64,000 nt of DNA from Poindextera sp041691315 (GTDB lineage Bacteria; Pseudomonadota; Alphaproteobacteria; Caulobacterales; Caulobacteraceae). Position numbers and translations under genes: made by a program. Location: positions 22,255 to 86,254 of the forward strand of contig JBEPUW010000013.1 in assembly GCA_041691315.1 (NCBI GenBank). Direction: 5' to 3'. Below the pieces are notes generated by a model. The model saw nothing but the letters and a program-made list of their open reading frames with translations, had not been told where the DNA came from and searched no databases. Shown here in pieces: positions 43,292 through 51,082 of this stretch. Within the stretch, counting starts at the first letter, position 1. Each line of letters starts with the position of its first letter.

Positions 43292-43621
43292 ATGATCAGA
43301 ACCATCTTTGCGGTTGCAGCCGCCGCAGCGCTCACGGCCTGCACGATGACCCTTCCGGTTCGCGGCCAGGTCCAGAGCACGGGCGAGACGTTCGAGGGCT
43401 CGGCAACTGGCCATATGGACGGTGGCGGCGAGCTGACCGTCACGTCAGCCAAGACGACTTGCCGCGGCATGTTTGTCTACGTGAACGGGCGCGAGGGCAG
43501 TGGCACATTCACCTGTGACGACGGTCGATCGGGCCCCTTCTCGTTCGTGTCGACGGGCGCCAGAGGCACGGGCTACGGCTCGTTGGGTGCCGACCACATG
43601 ACGTTCAGCTTCGGCCGCTAG
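43292..43621 (+). CDS. Small lipoprotein, 109 aa
   Basis: The signal peptide ends in a lipobox (AALTAC, Cys17). The mature protein is predicted to be beta-rich and glycine-rich (GSATGHMDGGGELTVTSAKTTC, GSGTFTCDDGRSGPFSFVSTGARGTGYG), a pattern seen in small outer-membrane or periplasmic lipoproteins. It lies in the island between the integrase and the terminase gene; role unknown, possibly a surface protein expressed from the integrated state. Confidence 0.75.
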   Translation: MIRTIFAVAAAAALTACTMTLPVRGQVQSTGETFEGSATGHMDGGGELTVTSAKTTCRGMFVYVNGREGSGTFTCDDGRSGPFSFVSTGARGTGYGSLGADHMTFSFGR

Positions 43622-43801
43622 CTCCGGGAGCCGATCCGCCACCGGCGCACCGAAGCTAGGGTGGTCCCCCGTGCACCCGCTCGCATAATTGCGCTGCGGT
43701 GGGCTTCCCCGATCGCGTCATTTCGGTCGCGTCCAACGAGGCCGTTGCCTCGGCTAGCCGCGCCGCCTTCGCGTCCCAGATGATCTGTCCCAAAAACCCG
43801 A

Positions 43802-44206
43802 TCATCCGGCCGCCCTCTTGCGGGCTTCGGCCAACAGTGCGGCCGTCGAGGTTTCATCGCTGATCTCGACCCCAATCTTGTCGCCGTACTTCTTCGGCGC
43901 GAGCTTCGAGGCGGCCCATTTGAGGGCGTCCATCCGCAGCCTGCCGAGCGCCGCATCCTCAGCGGCCATCGCATCATCCACGACGCGCTCAGCGTAGTTG
44001 TCGCCCTGCGCTTCGCGCGCGCACGCGTATTGCCGCCGAAACTCGCCGAACAGCGCATCCTCCGACGCAAGCCATCTTCGCACGGTGGTTTCGCCGGGCA
44101 TGGCTTCATCAGCCGTTATTGCCCGCAGGCTCTCGCCGCCGGCCAATCGATCGCAGATCGCGTCCGCGACGTCGGTGTTGAAGGCTGTTGGTCGTCCGTT
44201 TTCCAT
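43802..44206 (-). CDS. Small terminase subunit-like protein
   Basis: A 134-aa protein with an N-terminal helix-turn-helix (FNTDVADAICDRLAGGESLRAI, TTVRRWLASEDALFGEFRRQYACAREAQ). The C-terminal WAASKLAPKKYGDKIGVE is the hallmark end of phage terminase small subunits. In phage it recognises pac/cos DNA for packaging. No large terminase is present in the element, so here it may redirect a helper phage packaging motor, as in PICIs. It is the last recognisable gene of the leftward replication operon. Confidence 0.82.
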   Translation of the reverse strand: MENGRPTAFNTDVADAICDRLAGGESLRAITADEAMPGETTVRRWLASEDALFGEFRRQYACAREAQGDNYAERVVDDAMAAEDAALGRLRMDALKWAASKLAPKKYGDKIGVEISDETSTAALLAEARKRAAG

Positions 44207-44215
44207 TACTTTCGC

Positions 44216-44470
44216 CTATTCTATTCCGGAAGCTGCCCATTCAACGACGATCTGATCCAGGACCTCGCTGTAGGATTGCTGAGCGAATGGGCGCACGAGC
44301 TGGTCGATGATCGCCTCGGCGTCCTTGCCCGGGTGGTACTCAATTCGCCTGAGCGTCCGCCGCCGGTCTCGCTGTCCGGCGAGGGCCCGCCGCTTCACCC
44401 AGGCTTGATGCGTCTCCGCTTTCGGGTCCCAATTGCCGTCCTGCTCGATGCTGGTTTCGTCCGAGTTCAT
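44216..44470 (-). CDS. Small hypothetical protein of the replication operon
   Basis: An 84-aa polar protein starting at ATG 44470 with GGAG 7 nt upstream. Basic middle (KRRALAGQRDRRRTLRRIEYHPG), then a helical end. Nine bp separate it from the terminase-like gene and it follows the initiator. I do not recognise it; the basic region suggests DNA or RNA contact. Confidence 0.6.
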   Translation of the reverse strand: MNSDETSIEQDGNWDPKAETHQAWVKRRALAGQRDRRRTLRRIEYHPGKDAEAIIDQLVRPFAQQSYSEVLDQIVVEWAASGIE

Positions 44471-44567
44471 GTCGCGCCGCTCCGCTTCCTGAGGATGGCC
44501 CCGCGCGCGCACGCGCGCACCTGCTCGCGGAACCGCCGCTGGCCTTGGCGCGACTGGGCTTTTTCCT

Positions 44568-45455
44568 TCATGCCACGCCCTCTCGCAGTGGAACGACGTT
44601 GGAGCCGCCATAGCCAAACTCGGATAGCAGGGCCGGCGGTACTGAGCATCCGGGCTTGCCCGGCCGTGGGCCCCAATCGGTGGTGTTCCAGAAGCCATTG
44701 GCCCGGTCGGCGAAGGCGACGAGCCGGGGACGCCAGACCTCCGCCGTGGGCGGCTTGCTTTCGACTATGACCGGCTGGATCCGCTGCGACGGCTTTGCAC
44801 GCTCGGTCGACTTGATGATCCAGCTCCGAAATGCTGCTCGCCAATCGCGGCAGCGCCGATCATGCGTTTGCGAGTGCAGGCGGAAGCTCTCCGCCTCAGC
44901 CGCCGCGTCGATGTTCCAGCCCTTGTCTCGAAGGGTGGTGCGCGCCTGGTTGATCGCAGGCTCGTCGGGGAAGGCATCCGGCAGCGCGGTCTCGGGCTTC
45001 CGACGAGACGTCTTCCGCGCGCCTTCAGGTTCAGTGATAGGTTCAGTGATAGGTTCCTGCGCACCTCGTGCGTGTAGGAAACGCGCCTCGTGCGTGTAGG
45101 AACCGCCTGACGTGCGTGTAGGAACCTCCCTAACCGCACCTCCTGCGGTTTGGTCACCCTCCCTAACCGCATCTGGTGCGGGTAGGTCTGCAATGGTCAG
45201 CGTGACCAGGTCCGAGCTGCGGCGACCGCGCGCATCGTGACGTCGGCGGCGGCTCAGGAGACCAGAGCGCTCAAGCTCCCCCATCTGGGTCAGAACACAG
45301 CGCAGCGAGAGCTCCGACCGCTCGCTGATGGTCTCATGCGCTATCCAGGTCTCGCCCGCGTCATCAGCTGCGTCGGCCAGGACCAGCAGGACGGCCTTGG
45401 CGGGTCCGCTGCCTGCGCGTTGAGCCATCGCCCATCTGGAGGCGACCAGGCTCAT
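44568..45455 (-). CDS. Phage-type replication initiator with HTH domain (O-like)
   Basis: A 295-aa protein. The N-terminal winged-helix domain (about 1-85) has SRWAMAQRAGSGPAKAVLLVLADAAD, ISERSELSLRCVLTQMGELERSGLL, typical of phage O-like initiators. The middle is low-complexity and its DNA is a set of iterons (45027-45171). The C-terminal part (WRAAFRSWIIKS) is common to such proteins. It overlaps dnaB by 4 nt, an O-P/DnaB style pair. The iterons inside the gene match the lambda layout, in which the origin lies in O. The start GTG/ATG is well defined at 45455. Confidence 0.82.
   Translation of the reverse strand: MSLVASRWAMAQRAGSGPAKAVLLVLADAADDAGETWIAHETISERSELSLRCVLTQMGELERSGLLSRRRRHDARGRRSSDLVTLTIADLPAPDAVREGDQTAGGAVREVPTRTSGGSYTHEARFLHARGAQEPITEPITEPEGARKTSRRKPETALPDAFPDEPAINQARTTLRDKGWNIDAAAEAESFRLHSQTHDRRCRDWRAAFRSWIIKSTERAKPSQRIQPVIVESKPPTAEVWRPRLVAFADRANGFWNTTDWGPRPGKPGCSVPPALLSEFGYGGSNVVPLREGVA
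45067..45124. repeat. Three 14-bp iterons at 22-bp spacing inside the initiator gene
   Basis: CGTGCGTGTAGGAA occurs exactly at 45067-45080, 45089-45102 and 45111-45124. The 22-bp spacing is two helical turns. Because 22 is not a multiple of 3, the copies are read in three different frames (FLHA, SYTH, PTRT), so the conservation is at the DNA level. Confidence 0.85.
45125..45171. repeat. Second iteron pair with palindromic core
   Basis: CCTCCCTAACCGCA occurs at 45125-45138 and 45158-45171, 33 bp apart (three turns). Each copy is followed by a TGCGG arm that pairs with its CCGCA. Together with a 12-bp tandem repeat at 45027-45050, this forms a candidate replication origin. Confidence 0.75.
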
Positions 45456-46879
45456 GCGGCGAGCCGATCAGCGTCTTGCGGGACATCCTCAACGTGGTCG
45501 CACTCTGCGTAATAGGCTTGTCGATCGGTGCCGATGGCCCCGCCGCGGACCTTGGCGGCGATCACGTCCATGCGCCGGCGGATCAGCTCCAGCGATTCCT
45601 GCCATTTCAGGTGCTCGGCGGAGCCGGTGTCTTTAGGCTCGGCACGCTCACGGTAGTAAACCTCTCGGTAGGGGAACAGGACCGCGTTGGCGTCCTGCTC
45701 GATTGATCCACTATCGCGAAGGTCCGCCAGCTGCGGCCGTTTGTCTTCTCGGTTCTCGACCTGGCGATTGAGCTGCGAGAGCAGAACGACGCAGGTTTCA
45801 GCTTCGCGGGCGAGGGTCTTTAGGCCGCGGGTGATGTCTCCGAGGACCAAGGCGTCATTTCTGCCGGCTGGGTCGGGCCGCGCCATGAGCTGCAGGTAAT
45901 CGACGAAAACACCGCCGACAGGCTGCCGCGCCTTCACCGCCCACACTCGCCGGGCGATATCGTCCAGGCTCACGTTCGAACGGTCGTCGATCAGAACATT
46001 CGCCGGCATGCCCGCGCGAAAACCTCGCAGCCGGGCTCGTTCATGTGGAGCCAGCCCGCTGCCGAACTCGTTGTAGGGTATCCCGTCGCCAGCCTCGAAA
46101 GTCGCCGCCGACAAGGCCCGCTCGGCGCACTCGCGCGCGTCCATCTCCAGGCTGAAGATCAGGAAGGTCTTGTCGGGATTGCGCTTCGCCGCCCCATAGG
46201 CCGCGGATCGCATCAGGCCGCTCTTGCCCATCGACGGGCGACCGCCAAGCACGACAAGCCAACCCGGTCTTAGGCCCCGCATCCGCCGGTCGAAACAGCG
46301 CACGCCGGTCATGCAGCCGCGCTCGCGACCGTGAGCCGCCTCATGCTCTAGACTGTCCAGGAGGCTGTCGCAGGCGTCAGCCGCGGTCGCCAGTTCGCCA
46401 TCGGCGGACGAGGCGTCCTGCTCCAAGCGGTCAAGCCGATTGCGGATCGCGGAAAGCATCGCGCCTGGCGAATTGGCCAGATCGGTCATCACGTCCCGCG
46501 CGCCGTCCGCCAGCACCGCGGCGGCCTCTCGACGCGCCCACGAACTCACTACCGTCTCGGCGAACGGTCGGATTGACACGTACGAGGGAGCCTTGTCGAT
46601 CAGGTCCGCGATGTGGCGTGCGCCACCGAACTCGATCAAGGAGGGGTCGGCTGCGAACAGGTCAGCGATCGTCGCCGCATCCGCTCGTCGCCCGGCGGAG
46701 ACCAAGTCCCCGATGGCCGCCCAGATCCTCGCGTGAAACGGATCAAACAGCTGGTCGGGCCTTACGTGCCCCACTTCGCGATAGCGGCTGTTGTCGACCA
46801 TGACCATGCCGATCAAGCACTGCGCGGACTCGACAGCCAGCATCGAACCCGTCGACGGCGCCGCCCCAACCGCGCTCAC
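45452..46879 (-). CDS. dnaB: Replicative DNA helicase, DnaB-like
   Basis: A 475-aa protein. The N-terminal DnaB domain (about 15-120) is followed by a RecA-type ATPase with Walker A at 212-220 (GGRPSMGKS), Walker B GGVFVDYLQLM and the DnaB-typical LLSQLNRQVENREDKRPQLADLRDSG, ending in the QDANAVLFPYREVYY segment. It unwinds the element origin. The start is GTG 46879, overlapping the upstream winged-helix gene by 4 nt. The 295-aa initiator follows with another 4-nt overlap. Confidence 0.93.
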   Translation of the reverse strand: MSAVGAAPSTGSMLAVESAQCLIGMVMVDNSRYREVGHVRPDQLFDPFHARIWAAIGDLVSAGRRADAATIADLFAADPSLIEFGGARHIADLIDKAPSYVSIRPFAETVVSSWARREAAAVLADGARDVMTDLANSPGAMLSAIRNRLDRLEQDASSADGELATAADACDSLLDSLEHEAAHGRERGCMTGVRCFDRRMRGLRPGWLVVLGGRPSMGKSGLMRSAAYGAAKRNPDKTFLIFSLEMDARECAERALSAATFEAGDGIPYNEFGSGLAPHERARLRGFRAGMPANVLIDDRSNVSLDDIARRVWAVKARQPVGGVFVDYLQLMARPDPAGRNDALVLGDITRGLKTLAREAETCVVLLSQLNRQVENREDKRPQLADLRDSGSIEQDANAVLFPYREVYYRERAEPKDTGSAEHLKWQESLELIRRRMDVIAAKVRGGAIGTDRQAYYAECDHVEDVPQDADRLAA

Positions 46880-47226
46880 CGGACAGGTCCCGGATCAGCC
46901 GCTTTCCGGGCGGCGTGGAGCGCGCGTTCAATCGACGTTGTTGCCCGCCAGACCACCACCTTGCCGCCCAGCGCGCCCTTGCCGCGGCGGCCGCTGTCCT
47001 CGATTAGGCCCTGGGCGCGAAGCTCGGAGCACCGGGCCCGGCAGATCATCCAGTGCACGCCGATCTCAGCGGCGATTTGCTCAGCCGTCGACGGGCCGCG
47101 TTCGATAGTCTCCAGGGCGCGCTGGCGGATTGGCTTGGCGCGCGGCGCGAATGCCGCTGCTGCATCGCGCCCGGTCTCAGAGCGGCCTTTGTGACCAGGA
47201 ACGGCTGGATAGCTGCTACCGGCCAT
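46876..47226 (-). CDS. Winged-helix DNA-binding protein
   Basis: A 116-aa protein with a winged-helix domain (IRQRALETIERGPSTAEQIAAEIGVHWMICRARCSELRAQGLIEDSG). ATG 47226 has a strong GGAGG 8 nt upstream; a longer frame to 47259 does not. It is probably a regulator or replication accessory in the leftward operon. Confidence 0.75.
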   Translation of the reverse strand: MAGSSYPAVPGHKGRSETGRDAAAAFAPRAKPIRQRALETIERGPSTAEQIAAEIGVHWMICRARCSELRAQGLIEDSGRRGKGALGGKVVVWRATTSIERALHAARKAADPGPVR

Positions 47227-47470
47227 CGACACCTCCGATGGCTTCGGCTCGCCGGGCAAAGATAGCCCCCAGCCATATCAGGGTGCGTCCGGCACGGCCG
47301 CCGATCTTCGCGCCCATCCGAGCGTTGCGCACGGCCGCCGCCCGATACTGACAGGCGAGTTGATAATTCCGCTTGGTCGGTTTAGCTTCAACTCGATCGC
47401 GTGGCAGCAGATCGAAATTGAAGGGTCCGCTTGGCTTAGCGCCGCGCGGGCCTTTCGCGTTTCTGGTCAT
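47216..47470 (-). CDS. Hypothetical basic protein, 84 aa
   Basis: An 84-aa Arg/Lys-rich protein (KPTKRNYQLACQYRAAAVRNARMGAKIGGRAGRT). It overlaps the winged-helix gene by 11 bp and lies 6 bp after the AlpA stop. No recognised family; the arrangement indicates it belongs to the replication/regulation operon. Confidence 0.6.
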   Translation of the reverse strand: MTRNAKGPRGAKPSGPFNFDLLPRDRVEAKPTKRNYQLACQYRAAAVRNARMGAKIGGRAGRTLIWLGAIFARRAEAIGGVDGR

Positions 47471-47476
47471 GGTGGA

Positions 47477-47707
47477 TCACTCGCCGCCCCGGGCGGCGGC
47501 GCATCGCTCGATCCAAGCCATCACCTCGTCCTCGAACCACGCGCGCCGAACGGTGCCGCCGAGCTTGACCGGTTGCGGAAAGCTACCATCCGAGACGCGG
47601 CGCCAAACTGATGTCCGCGACAGTGTGGTGATGCCATCCCGGCCGTACACTTTTGAACCGGGCAACAGTCGCCGGGGCGTCGCCGCAGCGCTGGTTTGGT
47701 ATGTCAT
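47477..47707 (-). CDS. alpA: AlpA family regulator / excisionase-like
   Basis: A 76-aa MerR-like winged-helix protein of the AlpA family, with TSVWRRVSDGSFPQPVKLGGTVRRAWFEDEVMAWIERCAAARG. AlpA proteins activate integrase or excision genes in satellites. ATG 47707 has GGAG 7 nt upstream. It is the first gene of the leftward run after XRE. Confidence 0.88.
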   Translation of the reverse strand: MTYQTSAAATPRRLLPGSKVYGRDGITTLSRTSVWRRVSDGSFPQPVKLGGTVRRAWFEDEVMAWIERCAAARGGE

Positions 47708-47839
47708 CTTGGGCTCCTGGAAATCTAAGGAGCCCATGTATTGGTCTGGTTTGCCTGGGTATGGGCAACATGAAACTGCATGCGCCAGAAAAATTGTGGC
47801 TCAGCGAGGCCGAACTAGGGCGTTCGACGCTCGATCAGA

Positions 47840-48079
47840 CTACGGCCGCCCCTTCCGAAGCCGCACGCCAGGCCCTTCGCCGTTCTCTGGCTGGAAGATT
47901 GCACCGTGCTGCTCCAGCGCAACGGAAAGCCTTCCACGCGCCTCGTCGGTGACGCCCGGTCCCTTGCCGCTCTCGAGTCTTTTGATGGTCGGGATGGATA
48001 ACCCTGCCGCTTCCGCGACCTCGGCTTGGCTCAATCCCAGGAGCGCTCGCGCCGCTCGAAGTTGTGCAGGCTTTATCAT
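47840..48079 (-). CDS. XRE family repressor, 79 aa
   Basis: A 79-aa helix-turn-helix protein (LRAARALLGLSQAEVAEAAGLSIPTIKRLESGKGPG). ATG 48079 is 4 bp from the first of three phased repeats at 48083-48143, so autoregulation is likely. It is positioned as the master repressor (Stl/cI-like) between the leftward operon and the rightward genes. Confidence 0.88.
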   Translation of the reverse strand: MIKPAQLRAARALLGLSQAEVAEAAGLSIPTIKRLESGKGPGVTDEARGRLSVALEQHGAIFQPENGEGPGVRLRKGRP

Positions 48080-48082
48080 CGG

Positions 48083-48143
48083 TGATCCAAAAAGATCAGT
48101 TGACGTGATCCAAACGGATCAGCATATTGATCCCAAGGTATCA
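48083..48143. promoter_or_regulatory. Three phased operator repeats between XRE and the rightward gene
   Basis: TGATCCAAAAAGATCA (48083), TGATCCAAACGGATCA (48106) and TGATCCCAAGGTATCA (48128) are near-identical palindromes, 22-23 bp apart (two helical turns). They fill the space between the divergent starts 48079 and 48163, as lambda-type operators do. Confidence 0.85.
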
Positions 48144-48162
48144 GACCGAGGAACCGGCCGCA

Positions 48163-48450
48163 ATGACCATCACCAACGAAAACCGCCGCTCCATCATGGG
48201 CATGGCCTGGTCCTTCCGCCGCGACGAGCCGGCCCGCGACTTCGCCGACTGCCTCCGCGGAGCCTGGCGCTGGTTCAAGGGCATGTTGAAGGCCACGGCC
48301 GCCCTGCGTCGCCGGATGCGGGGCGCTCGCCACATCATGCTAGCGCCCTCGCTGATCAGCTCGCCGGCCAGCCGCGTGACCTCAACGCATCGCTACCCCG
48401 GCGTCACCGACCGCCGCGCCGGCATCACCATTTCACGCATCGGAGGCTGA
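48163..48450 (+). CDS. Hypothetical 95-aa protein, first rightward gene
   Basis: Start ATG 48163, with GAGGAA about 10 nt upstream. Basic and helical (MGMAWSFRRDEPARDFADCLRGAWRWFKGMLKATAALRRRMRG). It is under the three operators, so probably repressed in the integrated state. No family is recognised. Confidence 0.6.
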   Translation: MTITNENRRSIMGMAWSFRRDEPARDFADCLRGAWRWFKGMLKATAALRRRMRGARHIMLAPSLISSPASRVTSTHRYPGVTDRRAGITISRIGG

Positions 48451-48452
48451 CC

Positions 48453-48758
48453 ATGAACGCCACACGTCGGAGGTTCTTCGCCATCACGGGCGCCGTCGCC
48501 GCGGCTAGCGCGCTCCGGCCGGGCCCAACGGTCGCCGCCACCGAAACAGACACAGCCGCCTTCATCCGCCAGATCGCCTTCCTTCACCCTGGCGGCGAGG
48601 CTGCTGCCTGTCACGCCTTGGCGGCCGGCATGCGGCCCGGTGAACTCTATTGCGTGATGCTCCTTCCCGAGCGCGGCCAAGACGATCTGCCGGCGCTGCT
48701 GTTCACCCACGAGGGTGAGCACTTCACGTTCCGGCCGAGCGGGAGGTCTGGCCAATGA
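48453..48758 (+). CDS. Small Tat-exported protein
   Basis: A 101-aa protein with a twin-arginine signal (NATRRRFFAITGAVAAAS). The mature part has LHPGGEAAACHALAAGMRPGELYCVMLLPE. A GGAGG lies 6-9 nt upstream of ATG 48453. It overlaps the next gene by 4 nt. The Tat signal implies that it folds before export; function unknown. Confidence 0.7.
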   Translation: MNATRRRFFAITGAVAAASALRPGPTVAATETDTAAFIRQIAFLHPGGEAAACHALAAGMRPGELYCVMLLPERGQDDLPALLFTHEGEHFTFRPSGRSGQ

Positions 48759-49597
48759 CCGCCCCAGCGGACGATGGCAGCGCGGGCTTCACAGCGGCCC
48801 CCATGCGGGCTCGGACCGCTCCAGCCGACCAGACGCTCAGCGAACGCCACAAGGCCGCTGTGGAGCGCCTGGAGCGCATCGCTGACCTGATCGTGGCCGA
48901 GCTGGACCTGATCTATGGCGAGCCCGACCTGGAGGACAGCGCGGACGCCGAACCGACCCTGGGCGCGCCCGAGCCAATGGGGGCCGGTGGCGCTCGCCTT
49001 GACCAACGCCGCTGGGCCGATGGCTACGAAGCGGACGGCCAGCCCGACGAGCGCGAGATCGATGACGACAATGAGCCGTCGCTCGGGTCCGTTGGCAACG
49101 CACACGCCAACGCCTACCAGCCACAATGGACCGGTGGCGCGACGTCCAGCGATGACCGGGAGCGCGATGATAGCGAGGCCGAGGCGTCGCTTGGCTGGGC
49201 TGAAGGGGTCGATCAGTCGTGGCTTGGCGCGTCGTCAGAAGAGATTGAGTACGTCCTTGGATCGGCCAACCCGACCACCGCTACCGACCAAACTCACTGG
49301 GGTGACCGCAACGCTGGCTGGGGCGGTGGTGACGCCGAGGAGCAATGCGAGGACGATGGCCACGACGACGACCTGGAGCCTGACTACGACGGCGAGCCGG
49401 ACGACGATGCGCTCTGCAATTGGCAGGACGACGGCGACCAGACCGTGCTTGTCCAGCATCGCGTCTACATCAAACCGGTCCCTGGTCGGCGGCCCTCCTG
49501 GGCCAAAACCTCCGGCGATATCCTTCCCGTGCGGGTGCTGGAGTCGTCTACCGGCAAGCGCACCATCGTTCGCCTAGGCGGCGGGGGCCTCTCTTGA
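48755..49597 (+). CDS. Acidic SLG-repeat protein
   Basis: A 280-aa, very Asp/Glu-rich protein. Short repeats of the form (E/A)(P/A)(T/S)LG recur (AEPTLGAP, NEPSLGSVG, EAEASLGWAEG), with further DWG/WGDR and DDGHDDDLEPDYDGEPDDD stretches. The C-terminal 50 residues (VLVQHRVYIKPVPGRRPSWAKTSGD) are a small conserved-looking end. Similar SLG-repeat proteins are recurrent in alphaproteobacterial mobile elements, but no function is known. The acidic runs could bind metal or mimic DNA. Confidence 0.72.
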   Translation: MTAPADDGSAGFTAAPMRARTAPADQTLSERHKAAVERLERIADLIVAELDLIYGEPDLEDSADAEPTLGAPEPMGAGGARLDQRRWADGYEADGQPDEREIDDDNEPSLGSVGNAHANAYQPQWTGGATSSDDRERDDSEAEASLGWAEGVDQSWLGASSEEIEYVLGSANPTTATDQTHWGDRNAGWGGGDAEEQCEDDGHDDDLEPDYDGEPDDDALCNWQDDGDQTVLVQHRVYIKPVPGRRPSWAKTSGDILPVRVLESSTGKRTIVRLGGGGLS

Positions 49598-49716
49598 ACA
49601 GCGGGTGGTGGACGGATCACGAATCGGCTGCTTGTCAACAAGGCCCATTGGGCATTTAGGTGACCGTAACCACTTGGTAAGATGGTTGGCCTGTCGGGGA
49701 CGCAATGGAGAAGTGA

Positions 49717-50469
49717 ATGCCGTGGCGAGTGGATTCGATCCAAGCTGTGGCTTTCAACGCACCAACCACCGGGCAATCTCCTGACGCCCTGGCAGTTTGG
49801 CAACAGCTGTTTCAAGCCGGGCCCGACATGTTCAATCGGGGCCAAGGCGCGCCAGCGCCGGTGTCGACCGCTTCTGGCTCAATAGGCTCAACCCAGGTGA
49901 CAGTGACATGCCAACTCGGTCGGGTGGACATTGCAATATCCGGTTCGACGGACAACCCTAGCGAGGGGCCTCCAGCTATTTCGGATCGGGAGTCAGCCCT
50001 GGCTAGTGCCTCGGAATATCTCCGACTGGTGGCGACAGAATGTTCGGCGTTCCGCGTCGCGTTGGTTGTCGGTTTAAGTGAACAGGTCGACGCCAACGAG
50101 GTGCCACAGCATTTGGCGGCCGCCGCGGGAGTTGCGTTCCCCGCCTCTTCAGCGGACTGCATTTATCAGTTCAACCTGAAGCGGCCCTTCAAATCGATTC
50201 CGGAGATGCAGATGAACCGGATCACTACATGGGCGTCCGGCATCCAACAGATGATAAGTATCACTGTCGGGCAGAATAGCCCCCCGTCGGGTCCGGCAAT
50301 CAGTCCGCTTGCCGTAAGATCAATTCCAATCATCAATTGGAAGTTGGACTTCAATTCGGCGTCCGCGCCAAACGCAAGCGTGTTGCCCAACATCGACGCC
50401 GTCGTCGCGGAGCTTGCTTCCGAGATGCTATCAATTGTTCAGAATGGCCGGGAAGCGATTAATGGCTGA
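49717..50469 (+). CDS. Unknown cassette protein A (250 aa)
   Basis: I do not recognise this protein with confidence. The first 40 residues are low-complexity; the rest alternates beta-strands and helices (STQVTVTCQLGRVDIAISGS, ALASASEYLRLVATECSAFRVALVVGL, INWKLDFNSASAPN..VLPNIDAVVAELASEMLSI). The end resembles the C-terminal half of TIGR04255-type proteins only loosely. RBS GGAGAAG precedes ATG 49717. GC is lower than the core genome. The next gene overlaps by 8 nt. Confidence 0.7.
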   Translation: MPWRVDSIQAVAFNAPTTGQSPDALAVWQQLFQAGPDMFNRGQGAPAPVSTASGSIGSTQVTVTCQLGRVDIAISGSTDNPSEGPPAISDRESALASASEYLRLVATECSAFRVALVVGLSEQVDANEVPQHLAAAAGVAFPASSADCIYQFNLKRPFKSIPEMQMNRITTWASGIQQMISITVGQNSPPSGPAISPLAVRSIPIINWKLDFNSASAPNASVLPNIDAVVAELASEMLSIVQNGREAING

Positions 50470-51076
50470 GTCCGACCTCGGTAAACAGGTCATCGTTGAT
50501 CAACCGGTTCTTTTCAGTTGGAACCGATCGGCCGATGCCAACACGACGCTTTCTCGCGCTGGGGCGTTCGCTCCATCTTATTCGTGGACGACGGTGATCG
50601 CACAGTCGTTGGGCGACGATGTTGGCGACCACAGGCTTTTGCTTGCACGGGCCGGATTGCCTCATCGGGAAGCTCGCCCAGTCTACTACATGAAAGTCGT
50701 CGCAGATCAGGGATCCGGCGCCTCCTCAGTGACGAACGACGTTAGAGCGCTCGCCGAGCAGTATTTTGAAACGATGGACGCTCAGCTTGCCGAACTTGAA
50801 GCGATGACGACGGATCAGGATCCGCCGGTTGAGGCTGGCGCTGTGGAGACGGCCAAGGAGATAGCGCGCCAGATTCGCGAATATCCAATGGTGCCACCAC
50901 AGCTAAGCTGGCACGGAGGGGATGCGGTCGTGATGCTGTGGGCTTTCAGTACGATCACCTATGCCCTGACGATCACTGCCGGCGAGGTTGGTTATGTCGT
51001 CAGGAAGAACCGCGAACAGATCGCGATGAGAGACTCGATTCGCCTGACCGAGTTTAAACTCCTCGAAGAGAAATGA
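50462..51076 (+). CDS. Unknown cassette protein B (204 aa)
   Basis: Start ATG 50462, overlapping protein A by 8 nt. Residues 1-95 are unusual. A helix at 96-140 (LAEQYFETMDAQLAELEAM) is followed by LSWHGGDAVVMLWAFSTITYALTITAGEVGYVVRKN, which could be a TM segment or a beta-meander typical of small nucleic-acid or ligand-binding domains. Not recognised. It is coupled with A and C. Confidence 0.7.
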   Translation: MAESDLGKQVIVDQPVLFSWNRSADANTTLSRAGAFAPSYSWTTVIAQSLGDDVGDHRLLLARAGLPHREARPVYYMKVVADQGSGASSVTNDVRALAEQYFETMDAQLAELEAMTTDQDPPVEAGAVETAKEIARQIREYPMVPPQLSWHGGDAVVMLWAFSTITYALTITAGEVGYVVRKNREQIAMRDSIRLTEFKLLEEK

Positions 51077-51082
51077 CGGCGC

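Noticed and set aside
45067..45171. Short regular repeats that could be read as a CRISPR array
   Set aside because: Repeats are 14 bp with 8-bp gaps, lie inside an open reading frame and have no cas genes. Iterons fit better.
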